The notes beneath the pieces are model-generated. The model did not search any database. It saw only the letters and a program-made list of their open reading frames with translations, and had not been told where the DNA came from. Of a DNA stretch of 51,647 nucleotides, positions 26,696 through 35,790 are shown piece after piece. Within the stretch, counting starts at the first letter, position 1, and each line of letters opens with the position of its first letter. A program made the translations under genes and the position numbers. This DNA comes from Gluconobacter sphaericus NBRC 12467 (GTDB lineage: Bacteria; Pseudomonadota; Alphaproteobacteria; Acetobacterales; Acetobacteraceae): positions 1 to 51,647 of the forward strand of contig NZ_BJMK01000012.1 of NCBI RefSeq assembly GCF_006539125.1. The letters run 5' to 3'.

Positions 26696-27595
26696 ATGAC
26701 GATGTCCAGCACAGGTCCCATTCTCGTCACGGGCGGCAACGGCCAACTTGCGACGTCCCTTCAGAACCTCGGCGACGAGCGCATCATCCGCGTTGGCCGT
26801 CCGGAATTCGACTTCGACCACCCGGAAACCATTGCCGCCACGGTTGAGAAGTACAAACCGTCAATTGTCGTGAATGCAGCCGCCTGGACAGCTGTCGATC
26901 TGGCCGAAACGGAAAAGAACGGCGCCGACCGCGCCAACAACACCGGCCCGACCGCACTTGCCGCAGCCTGTGCGAAGGCAGATATCCCATTCATCCACGT
27001 TTCGACGGACTATGTTTTCTCCGGCAACAAAGGTACGCCCTACACCGAAGAGGACGCCACCTCTCCCGAGACGGTCTATGGCAACACCAAGGCCGAAGGT
27101 GAGCAGGCCGTCCTGACCTCCAACATCAAAAGCATCATCCTGCGTACGTCCTGGGTCTATTCGGCCCACGGCAAAAACTTCGTGCGCACAATGATCAATG
27201 CGGGCGCCAAAAACCCGGTGCTCAAGGTCGTCGGTGACCAGAAAGGCAACCCGACCAGTTCTGACGATCTGGCCGAAGCCATCCTCGCCATTATCGCCTT
27301 GATTGAGCGCGATGGCTGGAAACCAGAATATCGCGGTATTTTCCACGCCAGTGGAACCGGCGAAACCACATGGCACGGCCTGGCCGTCGCCGCGCTAGAA
27401 GAGGCCGCAAAGCATGGCCAAACCATGCCGCAGGTCAACGCTATCCGCACAGAAGACTGGCCCACTCCGGCTAAACGTCCGCAGGACTCCCGAATGGACA
27501 ATTCGAAGCTCCATCGGGTCTTCGGCGTAAAAATGCCGGACTGGCGCCACAGCGTGACGCATATCGTCCACAAGCTGTTTTCTCCTGAAGCCTGA
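26696..27595 (+). CDS. rfbD: dTDP-4-dehydrorhamnose reductase
   Basis: Last step of dTDP-L-rhamnose synthesis: NAD(P)H-dependent reduction of the 4-keto group. About 299 aa SDR: ILVTGGNGQLATSL at the N-terminus, VNAAAWTAVDLAE, HVSTDYVFSG and the catalytic YGNTKAEGE. Three starts are possible (GTG 26690, ATG 26696, ATG 26702); they differ by only a few residues. Completes the pathway, so rhamnose is available to the glycosyltransferases downstream. Confidence 0.96.
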   Translation: MTMSSTGPILVTGGNGQLATSLQNLGDERIIRVGRPEFDFDHPETIAATVEKYKPSIVVNAAAWTAVDLAETEKNGADRANNTGPTALAAACAKADIPFIHVSTDYVFSGNKGTPYTEEDATSPETVYGNTKAEGEQAVLTSNIKSIILRTSWVYSAHGKNFVRTMINAGAKNPVLKVVGDQKGNPTSSDDLAEAILAIIALIERDGWKPEYRGIFHASGTGETTWHGLAVAALEEAAKHGQTMPQVNAIRTEDWPTPAKRPQDSRMDNSKLHRVFGVKMPDWRHSVTHIVHKLFSPEA

Positions 27596-27601
27596 CCGCC
27601 T

Positions 27602-27628
27602 GTTGCCCTCTCCCTACGGGAGGGCAAC
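27602..27628. terminator. Hairpin after rfbD
   Basis: GTTGCCCTC and GAGGGCAAC, perfect 9-bp arms with a 9-nt loop, 6 bp after the rfbD stop. There is no T run, so it may slow Rho, protect the transcript end or terminate weakly. Confidence 0.5.
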
Positions 27629-27706
27629 CGACCATCACATTCTATGCCGTTGCGTCCGAATGATTCCCTTTTTCTTTCTTTCGGCCTCATGCCCAGGTGC
27701 CGAAAC

Positions 27707-28714
27707 ATGACACAGAAAAGGGCCAAATCTTCCCCTCAGATTGCCATTCTCCTGTCGCTCTACAATGGCGAAACCTATCTGGACGCCCAGCTTACCAGCA
27801 TCCTGGCCCAGACCTATCCTGACTGGACGCTCTACTGGCGCGATGACGCCTCGGCCGATCTTTCACACGAACGGATGCGAGCCTTTGCCGAAGGTCCCGG
27901 ACAGGGCCGATGCGTCGAAATCACGACCCGTCACGGCCGCCTGGGCGTCGCAGGATCTTACGCGCATTTGCTCGACGCCATCCCCACCACGCCCTATGTC
28001 GCCTTCGCCGATCAGGACGACATCTGGGAACCGAAAAAGCTGGAATGGGCCCTCGATGCCGTCAGCCGTCGCCCGGCCGAAAAGCCGACCCTGTATTGCG
28101 CCCGGCAGTATCTGACAGACGCGGATCTCGTCATTTTCCAGGAGTCCGCCCCCCTGAGCCGCAGACCCGATTTCCATGCTTCCCTGACACAGAACATCGC
28201 AACCGGCCACACCATCCTGCTGAACGCCGCAGCCCACAGCCTGATGCGAAACACGCCGCCCCCGCCTTCAGTCCTGCATGACTGGTGGGCCTATCTTCTA
28301 ACGTCCGCGGCCGGCGGAGAGGTCATTTTCGACAACCGCTGCGTCAGCTACTACCGGCAACACGCCCACAACACCGTTGGTGCAACCGGTTCTTTCATCA
28401 GACGCGCCTGGGCCGCCTGCCGCCGCGGACCGAAGGTCTTCATGACGATCTTCAATTCCAATGTCGCCTGCCTGCGAGAAGGCCAAAAAACAATTGCACC
28501 GGAAAACCGGAAACTCCTTGAAGACCTCGCAGCAGCCCGGACTTTCGTACAGCGTTTGTCTGTCCTGTGCCGCTACAGAAGTCTCAAACGTCAGCGATCT
28601 GTAGAAAGTCTGATTTTCAGACTATGGTATCTTTTCCCGACCCATCCCCGATCACAGACTGTCAAACGGGTCCGGGACAGTACTGTTCCCATTCGATCTG
28701 GCAAATACCGCTGA
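27707..28714 (+). CDS. Family 2 glycosyltransferase
   Basis: Cytoplasmic GT-A sugar transferase likely to add a residue, possibly rhamnose, during surface polysaccharide assembly. QIAILLSLYNGETYLDAQLTSILAQTYPDW is the nucleotide-binding start; FADQDDIWEPKKLEWAL carries the DxD-like metal site; HDWWAYLLTSAAGGEVIFD is the acceptor/base region. 335 aa from the ATG at 27707; the frame is open upstream, but those residues do not belong to the fold. No membrane segments. Sugar and acceptor are not determinable. Confidence 0.88.
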   Translation: MTQKRAKSSPQIAILLSLYNGETYLDAQLTSILAQTYPDWTLYWRDDASADLSHERMRAFAEGPGQGRCVEITTRHGRLGVAGSYAHLLDAIPTTPYVAFADQDDIWEPKKLEWALDAVSRRPAEKPTLYCARQYLTDADLVIFQESAPLSRRPDFHASLTQNIATGHTILLNAAAHSLMRNTPPPPSVLHDWWAYLLTSAAGGEVIFDNRCVSYYRQHAHNTVGATGSFIRRAWAACRRGPKVFMTIFNSNVACLREGQKTIAPENRKLLEDLAAARTFVQRLSVLCRYRSLKRQRSVESLIFRLWYLFPTHPRSQTVKRVRDSTVPIRSGKYR

Positions 28715-28762
28715 CTATGCTTATCCTCCAAATACAATCGTTCTTATAGGAAGTACCTTTCC

Positions 28763-29932
28763 ATGACCGAAGCCGTAAGACTCATCATCTGGGATCTCGA
28801 CGAAACGTTCTGGAAAGGGACACTGACTGAAGGTGGCATTGATGAGGACCAGCATTTCGGTGAGGTCGTCAAGGAACTTGCCCGGCGCGGCATCGTCAGT
28901 TCCATCTGCTCGAAAAACGATTTCAACGCAGCCAAAGATGTCCTCGAACGGCTAGGAATTTGGGAATATTTCGTCTTCCCCAGTATAAACTGGGATACAA
29001 AAGGCCCAAGAATCCGCGAAATCGTCGAACAGGCACAGCTTCGAGCGCCTACGATCCTGTTTGTTGATGACAATCCCATGAATCTTGAAGAAGCAAAATT
29101 CATGGTCCCCGACCTTCAGGTCGCGGACGAAAGCATTCTCCCTGGGTTGTTAGAAAACCCTCTTTTCAAAGGCAAGCCCGACCCAGACATGAAGCGTCTG
29201 GCGGACTACAAAATCCTTGAAGTCAAAAATGCAGCCAAACAGACCATTGGCGGAAACGCATTCGATTTCTTGCGGGAAAGCGACATCACGGTCGAACTCA
29301 ATTACGACGTCGAAGGCAATATCGACCGTGCCGTCGAACTCCTGAACCGGACAAACCAGCTCAACTACACCAAGAACCGTGTTTCCGACGACATAGAAAC
29401 CGCGCGCCAGCAGGTGCGGGACATGATCCGCTCCTACAATGTTCACACAGCCTTGGTGCATGTGCGGGACCGGTTTGGAGATTACGGCTATGTCGGCTTT
29501 TTTGTTCACGTCCGGGGTGCGGGTTACAACAAGCTCGAACAATACTGCTTCTCATGCCGTACACTGGGCATGTTCGTGGAACTCTGGCTTTACCGCCAGC
29601 TTGGCCGTCCTGAAATTCATATCAAAGGAGAAGTCATTTCGGATCTCTTTGACGAAAGCAATCCGGCAGACTGGATCTCATTTTACAACGAGGAAAAGGA
29701 TACCGCGACGCGCGAAAGTGCCGGGCGTGGCGGTATCCTGCTTTGCGGCGGCTGCGATCTAGAAGCCGTGGCGCATTATCTGCAGCCCGTTACCGAGCGT
29801 TTCCGCCTGTTCGCCAACACCATCCGTCACGGCGGTGAACTGCGACGCGCACCATTCAACCATCGTTGCACAGTCGGCAAGACCCGTACCAGCCGCTCAG
29901 CGGGAGTGCCTACTGAACTGCGGCTATACTGA
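28763..29932 (+). CDS. FkbH-like HAD-IIIC domain protein, N-terminal part of a frameshifted gene
   Basis: Carries the HAD-IIIC phosphatase-like domain (IIWDLDETFWKGTL, CSKNDFNAAKDVLE, ILFVDDNPMNLEEAK), then the FkbH C-terminal part with LNRTNQLNYTKNR and RDRFGDYGYVGFF. Related proteins load glyceryl or acyl groups or occur in polysaccharide loci. After roughly residue 364 the reading frame leaves the expected sequence (CTVGKTRTSRSAGVPTELRLY), while the next frame continues with a well-formed domain; a one-base change near 29840-29860 explains this. So the true product was probably about 580 residues. It may be a pseudogene, a sequencing error or two overlapping genes. Confidence 0.75.
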   Translation: MTEAVRLIIWDLDETFWKGTLTEGGIDEDQHFGEVVKELARRGIVSSICSKNDFNAAKDVLERLGIWEYFVFPSINWDTKGPRIREIVEQAQLRAPTILFVDDNPMNLEEAKFMVPDLQVADESILPGLLENPLFKGKPDPDMKRLADYKILEVKNAAKQTIGGNAFDFLRESDITVELNYDVEGNIDRAVELLNRTNQLNYTKNRVSDDIETARQQVRDMIRSYNVHTALVHVRDRFGDYGYVGFFVHVRGAGYNKLEQYCFSCRTLGMFVELWLYRQLGRPEIHIKGEVISDLFDESNPADWISFYNEEKDTATRESAGRGGILLCGGCDLEAVAHYLQPVTERFRLFANTIRHGGELRRAPFNHRCTVGKTRTSRSAGVPTELRLY

Positions 29933-30521
29933 TGAAGACCTTTCTCTGGATTATGCATCTCCCCATTACAGTCTGATTATCTTCAGCTTTTGGGGAGACC
30001 TGTATTACCGGACCTACGCCCAGCATGACGGTCAAACGGTCCTGACCTACACGCCTTCCAATCTCGGCTATAATGACCTGACCACATTCTATGAAGCTGA
30101 TCTACGAAACCGCGGCGTGCCTGAAGAAGGTATTCAGGCTTTCCGGTATTTCAGGGCGAACATGGTGTATCAGGGACCCTCTGATGAACCACTTTTCAGA
30201 AAGAATCTAAGGGAAATCCTGACTGCTATTCCGGCTGACACTCAGGTCATTCTCCTGCTAAGCAGTGAGAACCCGGCCAGCATGCCTTCCGAAATTCTGG
30301 AAAGGCACCAATCCATGAACCGGTGGACCAAAACCGAGCAGAAGAATTTCCCAAACGTCTCCGTTATCCCGATCGACGATTTCGTCGAAAATCCCGATGA
30401 ACAGACCACTTCCACCCATTTTACCCGCATCGTCTATCAGCGGCTGGCACTCCGCCTGAAGCAGGTCTATCGGTATCTCGAACGAAATCACCCGGTCCCC
30501 GAACAACAGGTGAGCGCCTGA
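29835..30521 (+). pseudogene. C-terminal SGNH-like part of the frameshifted FkbH-like gene
   Basis: In the +1 frame relative to the preceding gene. It contains YSLIIFSFWGDLYYRTY and ends in STHFTRIVYQRLALRLKQVY, which resembles the closing His block of SGNH/GDSL-like domains. A GTG at 29835 could start an independent 228-aa protein, but the overlap of about 100 bp and the poor C-terminus of the upstream frame favour one broken gene. If intact, the domain might transfer or remove an acyl group on a polysaccharide. Confidence 0.55.
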
Positions 30522-30533
30522 GAAGCGCTCTGC

Positions 30534-32036
30534 TCAGAACACCAGTGTGCTGAGCCAGGAGGGGAACAGACCGGAATAGTCCACGTTGAACCGTACCTGC
30601 TCCCGCTCCGGTAGCATGGAGAACATGAGGGGCAACAGAAAAGACTGCGAGACATCCATCCTTTCAAGGACCGCCGCCAGATTTTCTGCCCGCAGTTTCC
30701 CATCCAGCAGAACCGGCACGCAACCCAATGCTTCCGTAAGCTCTGGTCCGTGTCCGGATAAAGGAGCCTCAACAGGGACAAGATGGAAATGTTCCCATCC
30801 GAGAGCTTCTACCCTGTTCACGCAAACTTCCCCGGTTCCCGCAATAAGCGTCAGAAAACGGCCCGTAGCCGGCAAACGTATCGCAACAACCGCTCCGTTC
30901 TCCACATTTACTGTCTCAAACGCTGCAACCGGAACCGGAACGGGAGCAAGCCCGGCATGACTGATCGTGTTGCTGCAGATCTGACCGTCCTCGCGAAACA
31001 GCACGATCCAGCCCGGAAATTCTTCCCAGACACAACCCAGCATCAGGACATGATGGCCGCTTTTTTCGATGTATCCTTCATGAAGACCGACCAGATGGCC
31101 CCCCCGCTGGTCACAGCACAGGAACTCCCCATTCAGGCCCTGTATCCTGAAAAATCTGGCTCCTGATGACGGAGAGAAGGCTTCAGAATCCCTGTCCGGC
31201 ATTTGCAGGATCTGTTCGAATTTCTTCCTGCGTATAATATCGGCCCAAACGTCGCCATAAATTGCGACAGCAAGGCTTTCCGTTTTTGCAAAAAGCGGAG
31301 ACCCCGTGCCTTCGACATCATTGCGGTCCAGAGCATGCAGGTCAGGCTGCTGCCTGTCGAGCGCACGATCAAAGGCAAGTCTCCGAACCTGATGTGCCAT
31401 ACTTCTGACGGCATATCGACGCACCCAGCCATGCGTCCACTCCCGCTCTTCATGATCCTCCAGGGTCTGACCTGACGGGCGAAGAGTGTCTTTCCCGTCC
31501 AGTCCCCAGTCCGACTGCTCAATAGAAGCATGATCCATCACTACGGAACGGACGAACAGAATACCCTCTCCATGATGTGGAAACTCGTCCGGAGCATGGC
31601 GGATATAGGCATGAACAGGCGAACATCTCGGCAGACCAATATAACCGTTGCCGCCATACAAACGGTGGCTAAACAGAACACTCCGATAGTCTTCTTCCTT
31701 CGGGAACAGGCTTTGAAGCGTATGCTCCTCCGCCAGCGTCAGATAGTCCTCAATCCCGAAAACACCCAGCCAGTCAAACTCCCGGCCATAACGCTCCCGA
31801 ACATCGGCAACAGCTCTCCTGCGAAGGCCCCCCCACGTTTCATGCGCCGCATCATCAAGACGATGAGGCCGGATGTCGGATGTCCGCCTGGCAGCCTGCA
31901 GCAGGCTCCACGTTCCATCGGTCGAACCAGCGTCATAAATAATAAGAGTGGAGATTCCGACACCGAGATGATGAGCAAGCCACCACACAATGTCCTGCAC
32001 TTCGTTCCGAACAATCAGAATAATTGCTGTTTTCAT
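30534..32036 (-). CDS. Glycosyltransferase-like protein (GT2/GT92-type N-terminus)
   Basis: 500 aa from the ATG at 32034-32036. The N-terminus MKTAIILIVRNEVQDIVWWLAHHLGVG followed by LIIYDAGSTDGTW is the pattern of GT92/GT2-like enzymes; WLGVFGIEDYLTL stands where the usual FIDxDEFL metal site is, with Asp changed to Gly-Ile-Glu. From about residue 270 the protein is unrecognised and beta-rich (SGARFFRIQGLNGEFLCCDQ, IRLPATGRFLTLIAGTG), reminiscent of a carbohydrate-binding trefoil. It converges with the FkbH-like gene and closes the polysaccharide cluster. Activity is inferred and the altered metal site is a caution. Confidence 0.65.
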   Translation of the reverse strand: MKTAIILIVRNEVQDIVWWLAHHLGVGISTLIIYDAGSTDGTWSLLQAARRTSDIRPHRLDDAAHETWGGLRRRAVADVRERYGREFDWLGVFGIEDYLTLAEEHTLQSLFPKEEDYRSVLFSHRLYGGNGYIGLPRCSPVHAYIRHAPDEFPHHGEGILFVRSVVMDHASIEQSDWGLDGKDTLRPSGQTLEDHEEREWTHGWVRRYAVRSMAHQVRRLAFDRALDRQQPDLHALDRNDVEGTGSPLFAKTESLAVAIYGDVWADIIRRKKFEQILQMPDRDSEAFSPSSGARFFRIQGLNGEFLCCDQRGGHLVGLHEGYIEKSGHHVLMLGCVWEEFPGWIVLFREDGQICSNTISHAGLAPVPVPVAAFETVNVENGAVVAIRLPATGRFLTLIAGTGEVCVNRVEALGWEHFHLVPVEAPLSGHGPELTEALGCVPVLLDGKLRAENLAAVLERMDVSQSFLLPLMFSMLPEREQVRFNVDYSGLFPSWLSTLVF

Positions 32037-32114
32037 GCCAGTAAGCTGCCCTGCATCTCCAGAAACCCGAACCATAGAATGTAATGCCGAGAAGAAAAAT
32101 GACTACCCTATGAT

Positions 32115-32591
32115 TTAAAGATTCAAATAACGCCGCATGGCCTTCATGAATGGTCCGTCCTGCTCCAGACTGAACGGCCTGGCTGCGTCGTAATCATAAA
32201 CCGTTCCCGCCGGACACGTAGCTTTCTCCGGGTCTTCTGAGGCATAGCGCGGGACAATATGTGTGTGCAGGGACGGCGCCAGATTGCACCAGGTCTCATA
32301 ATTGATCCGCACCGCATCGGTGACAGTCAGTAACGCATCCCCGACCGCGGCCATATCGGCCAGATACTGCGCCCGCGCATCACCCTTGAGATCATTGATC
32401 GTGGGCACGACCGGATCGGCCAAAAGCTGGCAATACCCCGGCAGAGGCTGCGTCTGCCCGATCACCAGCCAGCCTGATTTCATACGCCCGATAACAGAAG
32501 GGTTGCTGCCACATCGTGCGGCGGCAACCCTCTGTGCGATAACATCCATCATGGTCAGCGCCCCTTCTGCGTGAAGGGGAAAGTGTATCAT
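32115..32591 (-). CDS. HIT-family protein
   Basis: 158 aa histidine-triad protein; the family hydrolyses nucleoside-phosphate bonds. The triad appears as LHTHIVPRY near residue 111. WLVIGQTQPLPGYCQLLADPVVPTINDL matches the N-terminal strand region of HIT proteins of the Ap4A-hydrolase-like type. The start overlaps the stop of the upstream sugar porter (ATGA). Confidence 0.8.
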   Translation of the reverse strand: MIHFPLHAEGALTMMDVIAQRVAAARCGSNPSVIGRMKSGWLVIGQTQPLPGYCQLLADPVVPTINDLKGDARAQYLADMAAVGDALLTVTDAVRINYETWCNLAPSLHTHIVPRYASEDPEKATCPAGTVYDYDAARPFSLEQDGPFMKAMRRYLNL

Positions 32592-34072
32592 GCAGCGGCT
32601 TCGGCGTCCCCGTCCTCGCTCTGCACAATCCGGGTATGCCCCGGTGTTGGGCGAAAGCGATTCTCAAGAAGCGCGTCTTCAATGTCCTCAAGAGACGCAC
32701 CAGCCGTTTCCGGCACAAAGAAAAAGACAAAGATCACGGATGCCAGATTGACGAACGCATAGAACCACATCGTCCAGCTCAGCCCAATGGCTTCGGCCAT
32801 GCTCAACGCGGTGCTGGTCACCAGCAGATCGGCCCCCCATAGCGTCGCGGCATGAAGAGACGTTGCCTGACCACGCATGGAGAGCGGGAACATCTCAGCC
32901 CCCAGCAACCAGCCACAGACCTGGATCCCGCCAGAATTGAACATCATGAACAACAGCAGGAACACGACGATCATATAGGCGCCGACGCTACCCGGAGCCG
33001 GATGGCTCAGGAACATCACCCCAAGCCCGACCAGCGACAGCGCAGCCCCCGGTCCCATAATGAGCATCAGGCGACGACGGCCGATCCTGTCCACGAACAT
33101 ACACCCCAGGAACGTCATGATGCAGTAGATCACCGCCACACCCAGCGACGCCAAAAGCGCCGACGATGTGCCAAAACCTGCGTCATTCAGAAAGGTCGGA
33201 GTGTAATAGATCATCATCTCCAACCCGCCGCACTGCGTGAAGAACGCAACGCCGAGCGCCGCCACAAGCGCCGGGCGGACCCAGGGCTGAAACAGACCGC
33301 GCCAGCCACGGTTCTTCGGCTCGATCCCTTCAGCATTCTCACGGATGGTCTGAACCTCGCGGCGGATAGCCCGCTTGGTTGTGCGGATCCGGCCGAGCTG
33401 GATGATTGCACTCTTCATGCCCTCGTTCTCAGCCACCCAGCGCGGGCTCTTGGGCATAAAGAACATGGAGACGAACACTATAGCGGCCGGAATAGCGGCA
33501 ATCCCGACCATCGGACGCCAGCCCCAGTTCACGCGCTCGGTGAAGCCGATGATATTGGCAATCAAGATGCCCAGACCGATGGCCACATTGAACATCGTGA
33601 CCAGTGTGCCACGACGCTCCTGCGGTGCCAGTTCGGAAATATACATCGGCACGACCTGCGTCGAACCACCAACCGCCAGCCCCAACACGAAACGTGCCGC
33701 AATCAGACTCCAGACATCCGGCGCCAGCGAGCAGGCCGTTGCCCCCGCCACGAACACGCCACTGACCAGACAGGTGGTGTTCCGCCGTCCAAATTTCTCC
33801 GACAAGCTGCCCGCGCCAAAAGCTCCGAAGATCGCCCCCAGAAGGATCGCGGAAGCGACCCATTCCTTCATGGTGGCATTCAGATGGAAATCATCCCCGA
33901 TCAGGGGTAGCGTGCCCGAAATGATGCCGGTGTCATAGCCGTACAAACCGCCGCAGATCGCAGCAACCACAGCCGCCAGAATCAGCATCAGCTTGGCATT
34001 AGGAGAAACCTCGATGGACGCGGGATCAATATGTTCCCGTCCGGTTCGGACTGTTTTCGTATCGTTTTCCAT
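32588..34072 (-). CDS. Sugar porter family MFS transporter
   Basis: 494 aa, 12 predicted membrane segments, most like bacterial proton-coupled sugar symporters (GalP/XylE/AraE group). Signatures: LYGYDTGIISGTLPLI, GRRNTTC, VPMYISELAPQERRGTLVTMFNVAIGLG, PKSPRWVAENE, FVDRIGRRRLM and VPETAGASLEDIE. Substrate unknown; in this organism hexoses, pentoses or polyols are likely. Upstream 34073-34190 holds its promoter. Co-transcribed with the HIT gene. Confidence 0.93.
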   Translation of the reverse strand: MENDTKTVRTGREHIDPASIEVSPNAKLMLILAAVVAAICGGLYGYDTGIISGTLPLIGDDFHLNATMKEWVASAILLGAIFGAFGAGSLSEKFGRRNTTCLVSGVFVAGATACSLAPDVWSLIAARFVLGLAVGGSTQVVPMYISELAPQERRGTLVTMFNVAIGLGILIANIIGFTERVNWGWRPMVGIAAIPAAIVFVSMFFMPKSPRWVAENEGMKSAIIQLGRIRTTKRAIRREVQTIRENAEGIEPKNRGWRGLFQPWVRPALVAALGVAFFTQCGGLEMMIYYTPTFLNDAGFGTSSALLASLGVAVIYCIMTFLGCMFVDRIGRRRLMLIMGPGAALSLVGLGVMFLSHPAPGSVGAYMIVVFLLLFMMFNSGGIQVCGWLLGAEMFPLSMRGQATSLHAATLWGADLLVTSTALSMAEAIGLSWTMWFYAFVNLASVIFVFFFVPETAGASLEDIEDALLENRFRPTPGHTRIVQSEDGDAEAAA

Positions 34073-34192
34073 AATGAGATAACATATTACAAAGCGAATA
34101 GTTTTTCAGGCTTGGGAGAAAACCGCCACAAATCGGGCCTAAAACACAATCAGGATTGACTACCACACCCTAAAACCATCAGGATGCGACCC

Positions 34193-34321
34193 ATGCAGAC
34201 ACCTGACACAACCCGAGATGTTCCGGTTATCAGCACGAAAGCACTGATCATCATGCATGTGATGCTGGTCGCATTCATAATGCTGATCCATTTCAAGCTG
34301 TCCGGCCTCACGGACTTCTGA
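34193..34321 (+). CDS. Possible small single-pass membrane protein (42 aa)
   Basis: A short plus-strand frame: ATG at 34193 with AGGA eight bases upstream. Residues 16-36 (KALIIMHVMLVAFIMLIHFK) form one hydrophobic segment containing two His. It lies between the divergent sugar porter and the end of the zinc permease gene, overlapping the latter by 14 bp. No family is recognised. The good ribosome site and membrane segment make it plausible, but it may be chance. Confidence 0.4.
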   Translation: MQTPDTTRDVPVISTKALIIMHVMLVAFIMLIHFKLSGLTDF

Positions 34322-35114
34322 ACCGCATCCACAGATCGGCCAGCGTATAGGACAGGGTTGCCCCAAGCCCGATCCAAAACGGCACGGGCGCGTCCGTCAC
34401 CCAGGACAGTATCAGCCCCCCCCATGACAGTGCGAGCGCAAGCCCAACCGAGAGCGCAATCCCGACCAGCGGCCCAAGCCCGAGCTTCAACGCCGTCGCG
34501 GCAGGCCCAATCATCAGGCTAAACGCCAGAAGCGCCCCTGCCACTTCCGCACAGGCCGCACAGGCCAACGCCGACACCGCCATGAACACCACCGACACCA
34601 GCCGCGCAGGAACACCACGCGCACGCGCCACTTCCGGCGCCAGACTGGCAAACAGCAGCCGACGCCCCAGAAACGCCAGCCCCCCCAGACACAGCACGGC
34701 CACCCCGCACAGCGCCTCCAGCGTCGGCATATCGATGCCCAGAACATCCCCGAACAGCAGCGTGGTCGCAAGGCTGGAGCCCCGGTTGCTCATATGCAGA
34801 AACCACGCCCCAAGCCCCAGACTGGCCGCGAGCACAAGCCCGATCGTGCTGTCCCGCTGGGCGGGAACGCCACGCTCCCCCTCGCGCTCGGCCCCGATGA
34901 CAAACCCCGCCATCAGACTGAACACCACCATCCCGGAAAGCGGCGGAAAGCCGAGCCAGACTGCTCCGGCCGCCCCACTGAACCCGATATGCGACAGCGC
35001 ATGGGCCGCGAACGCCTGACGCCGCAGCATCAGGAACCAGCCCACCGTCCCTGCCAGAACCGACACAACCGCCGCGCCCACAAAGGCATGGCGCATGAAA
35101 TCAAACTCGAACAT
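34308..35114 (-). CDS. znuB: Zinc ABC transporter permease
   Basis: 268-aa membrane permease of the ABC-3 metal family. Several hydrophobic segments; FLMLRRQAFAAHALSHIGFSGAAGAVWLG is the typical first-loop signature and the GALLAFSLMIGPAATA region the coupling helix. ATG at 35114 gives the usual N-terminus (MFEFDFMRHAFVGA). It overlaps the end of znuC by 14 bp. With a Zur-type operator upstream of the operon, zinc is the likely substrate. Confidence 0.9.
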   Translation of the reverse strand: MFEFDFMRHAFVGAAVVSVLAGTVGWFLMLRRQAFAAHALSHIGFSGAAGAVWLGFPPLSGMVVFSLMAGFVIGAEREGERGVPAQRDSTIGLVLAASLGLGAWFLHMSNRGSSLATTLLFGDVLGIDMPTLEALCGVAVLCLGGLAFLGRRLLFASLAPEVARARGVPARLVSVVFMAVSALACAACAEVAGALLAFSLMIGPAATALKLGLGPLVGIALSVGLALALSWGGLILSWVTDAPVPFWIGLGATLSYTLADLWMRFRSP

Positions 35115-35790
35115 GCAGCCCCCCGTCCGCAAGCTGCACAACCCGCGTCACGGCCCCAGACAGAGCTTCGGTTTCATGAGACGTCAGAACAATCCCGATC
35201 CCCAGACGCTCCGTCAGATCCCGTAACAGACGCACCGTCCGCTCCTGCCCCGCCTGATCAAGCGCCGCCAGCGGCTCATCCAGCAACAGCAGATCCGGCT
35301 TCCCCGCCAAAGCCTGTGCCAGCCCGACCCGCTGCCGCTCCCCACCGGACAGCAGCCCCAGCGGGCGATACGCAAACGCCGAAGCCCCCGTCAGCGCCAG
35401 AAGCCGGTCCGCCTCTTCCCGCCTAGACCGCAGACGCAGCGGCAGCCCCCAGCGCACGCCGTCCACCGCCACCCGCACATGACTGACCGCCGGAAGCAGC
35501 AATGCCGCATCCGTCACACTCTGCGGCATGTAACCGATATGCTGCCGGGCCTGCGCCGGTGACAGACCATGCGTGAGAATTTCGCCCGCCTGAAGCGGGA
35601 TCAAACCCAGCATGGCCCGCAGCAGCGTGGACTTCCCCGCCCCGTTCCGCCCCGACAGAAGCGTCATGCCCGAAAGCGGCACCGTCAGCGAGGCCCCCCG
35701 CAGCACGCAGGTCGAGCCCGCCATAAGCGTCACGTCCCGCAGGACCAGCCCGCGCTCCGGCTGACAGCAGACCCGTTTATTGTCGGCCAT
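35101..35790 (-). CDS. znuC: Zinc ABC transporter ATPase
   Basis: 229-aa ABC ATPase: Walker A SGRNGAGKSTLL, Q-loop IGYMPQ, signature LLSGGERQRVGLAQALA, Walker B LLLLDEPLAALD and switch SHE (His in VLTSHETEAL). The ATG at 35790 is chosen; the frame further upstream reads through the end of znuA. Overlaps both neighbours, so the three genes form one operon znuA-znuC-znuB. Confidence 0.92.
   Translation of the reverse strand: MADNKRVCCQPERGLVLRDVTLMAGSTCVLRGASLTVPLSGMTLLSGRNGAGKSTLLRAMLGLIPLQAGEILTHGLSPAQARQHIGYMPQSVTDAALLLPAVSHVRVAVDGVRWGLPLRLRSRREEADRLLALTGASAFAYRPLGLLSGGERQRVGLAQALAGKPDLLLLDEPLAALDQAGQERTVRLLRDLTERLGIGIVLTSHETEALSGAVTRVVQLADGGLHVRV

Noticed and set aside
30512-30530. GAGCGC/GCGCTC hairpin between the FkbH-like and glycosyltransferase-like genes
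   Set aside because: Six-base stem without a T run; not convincing as a terminator.
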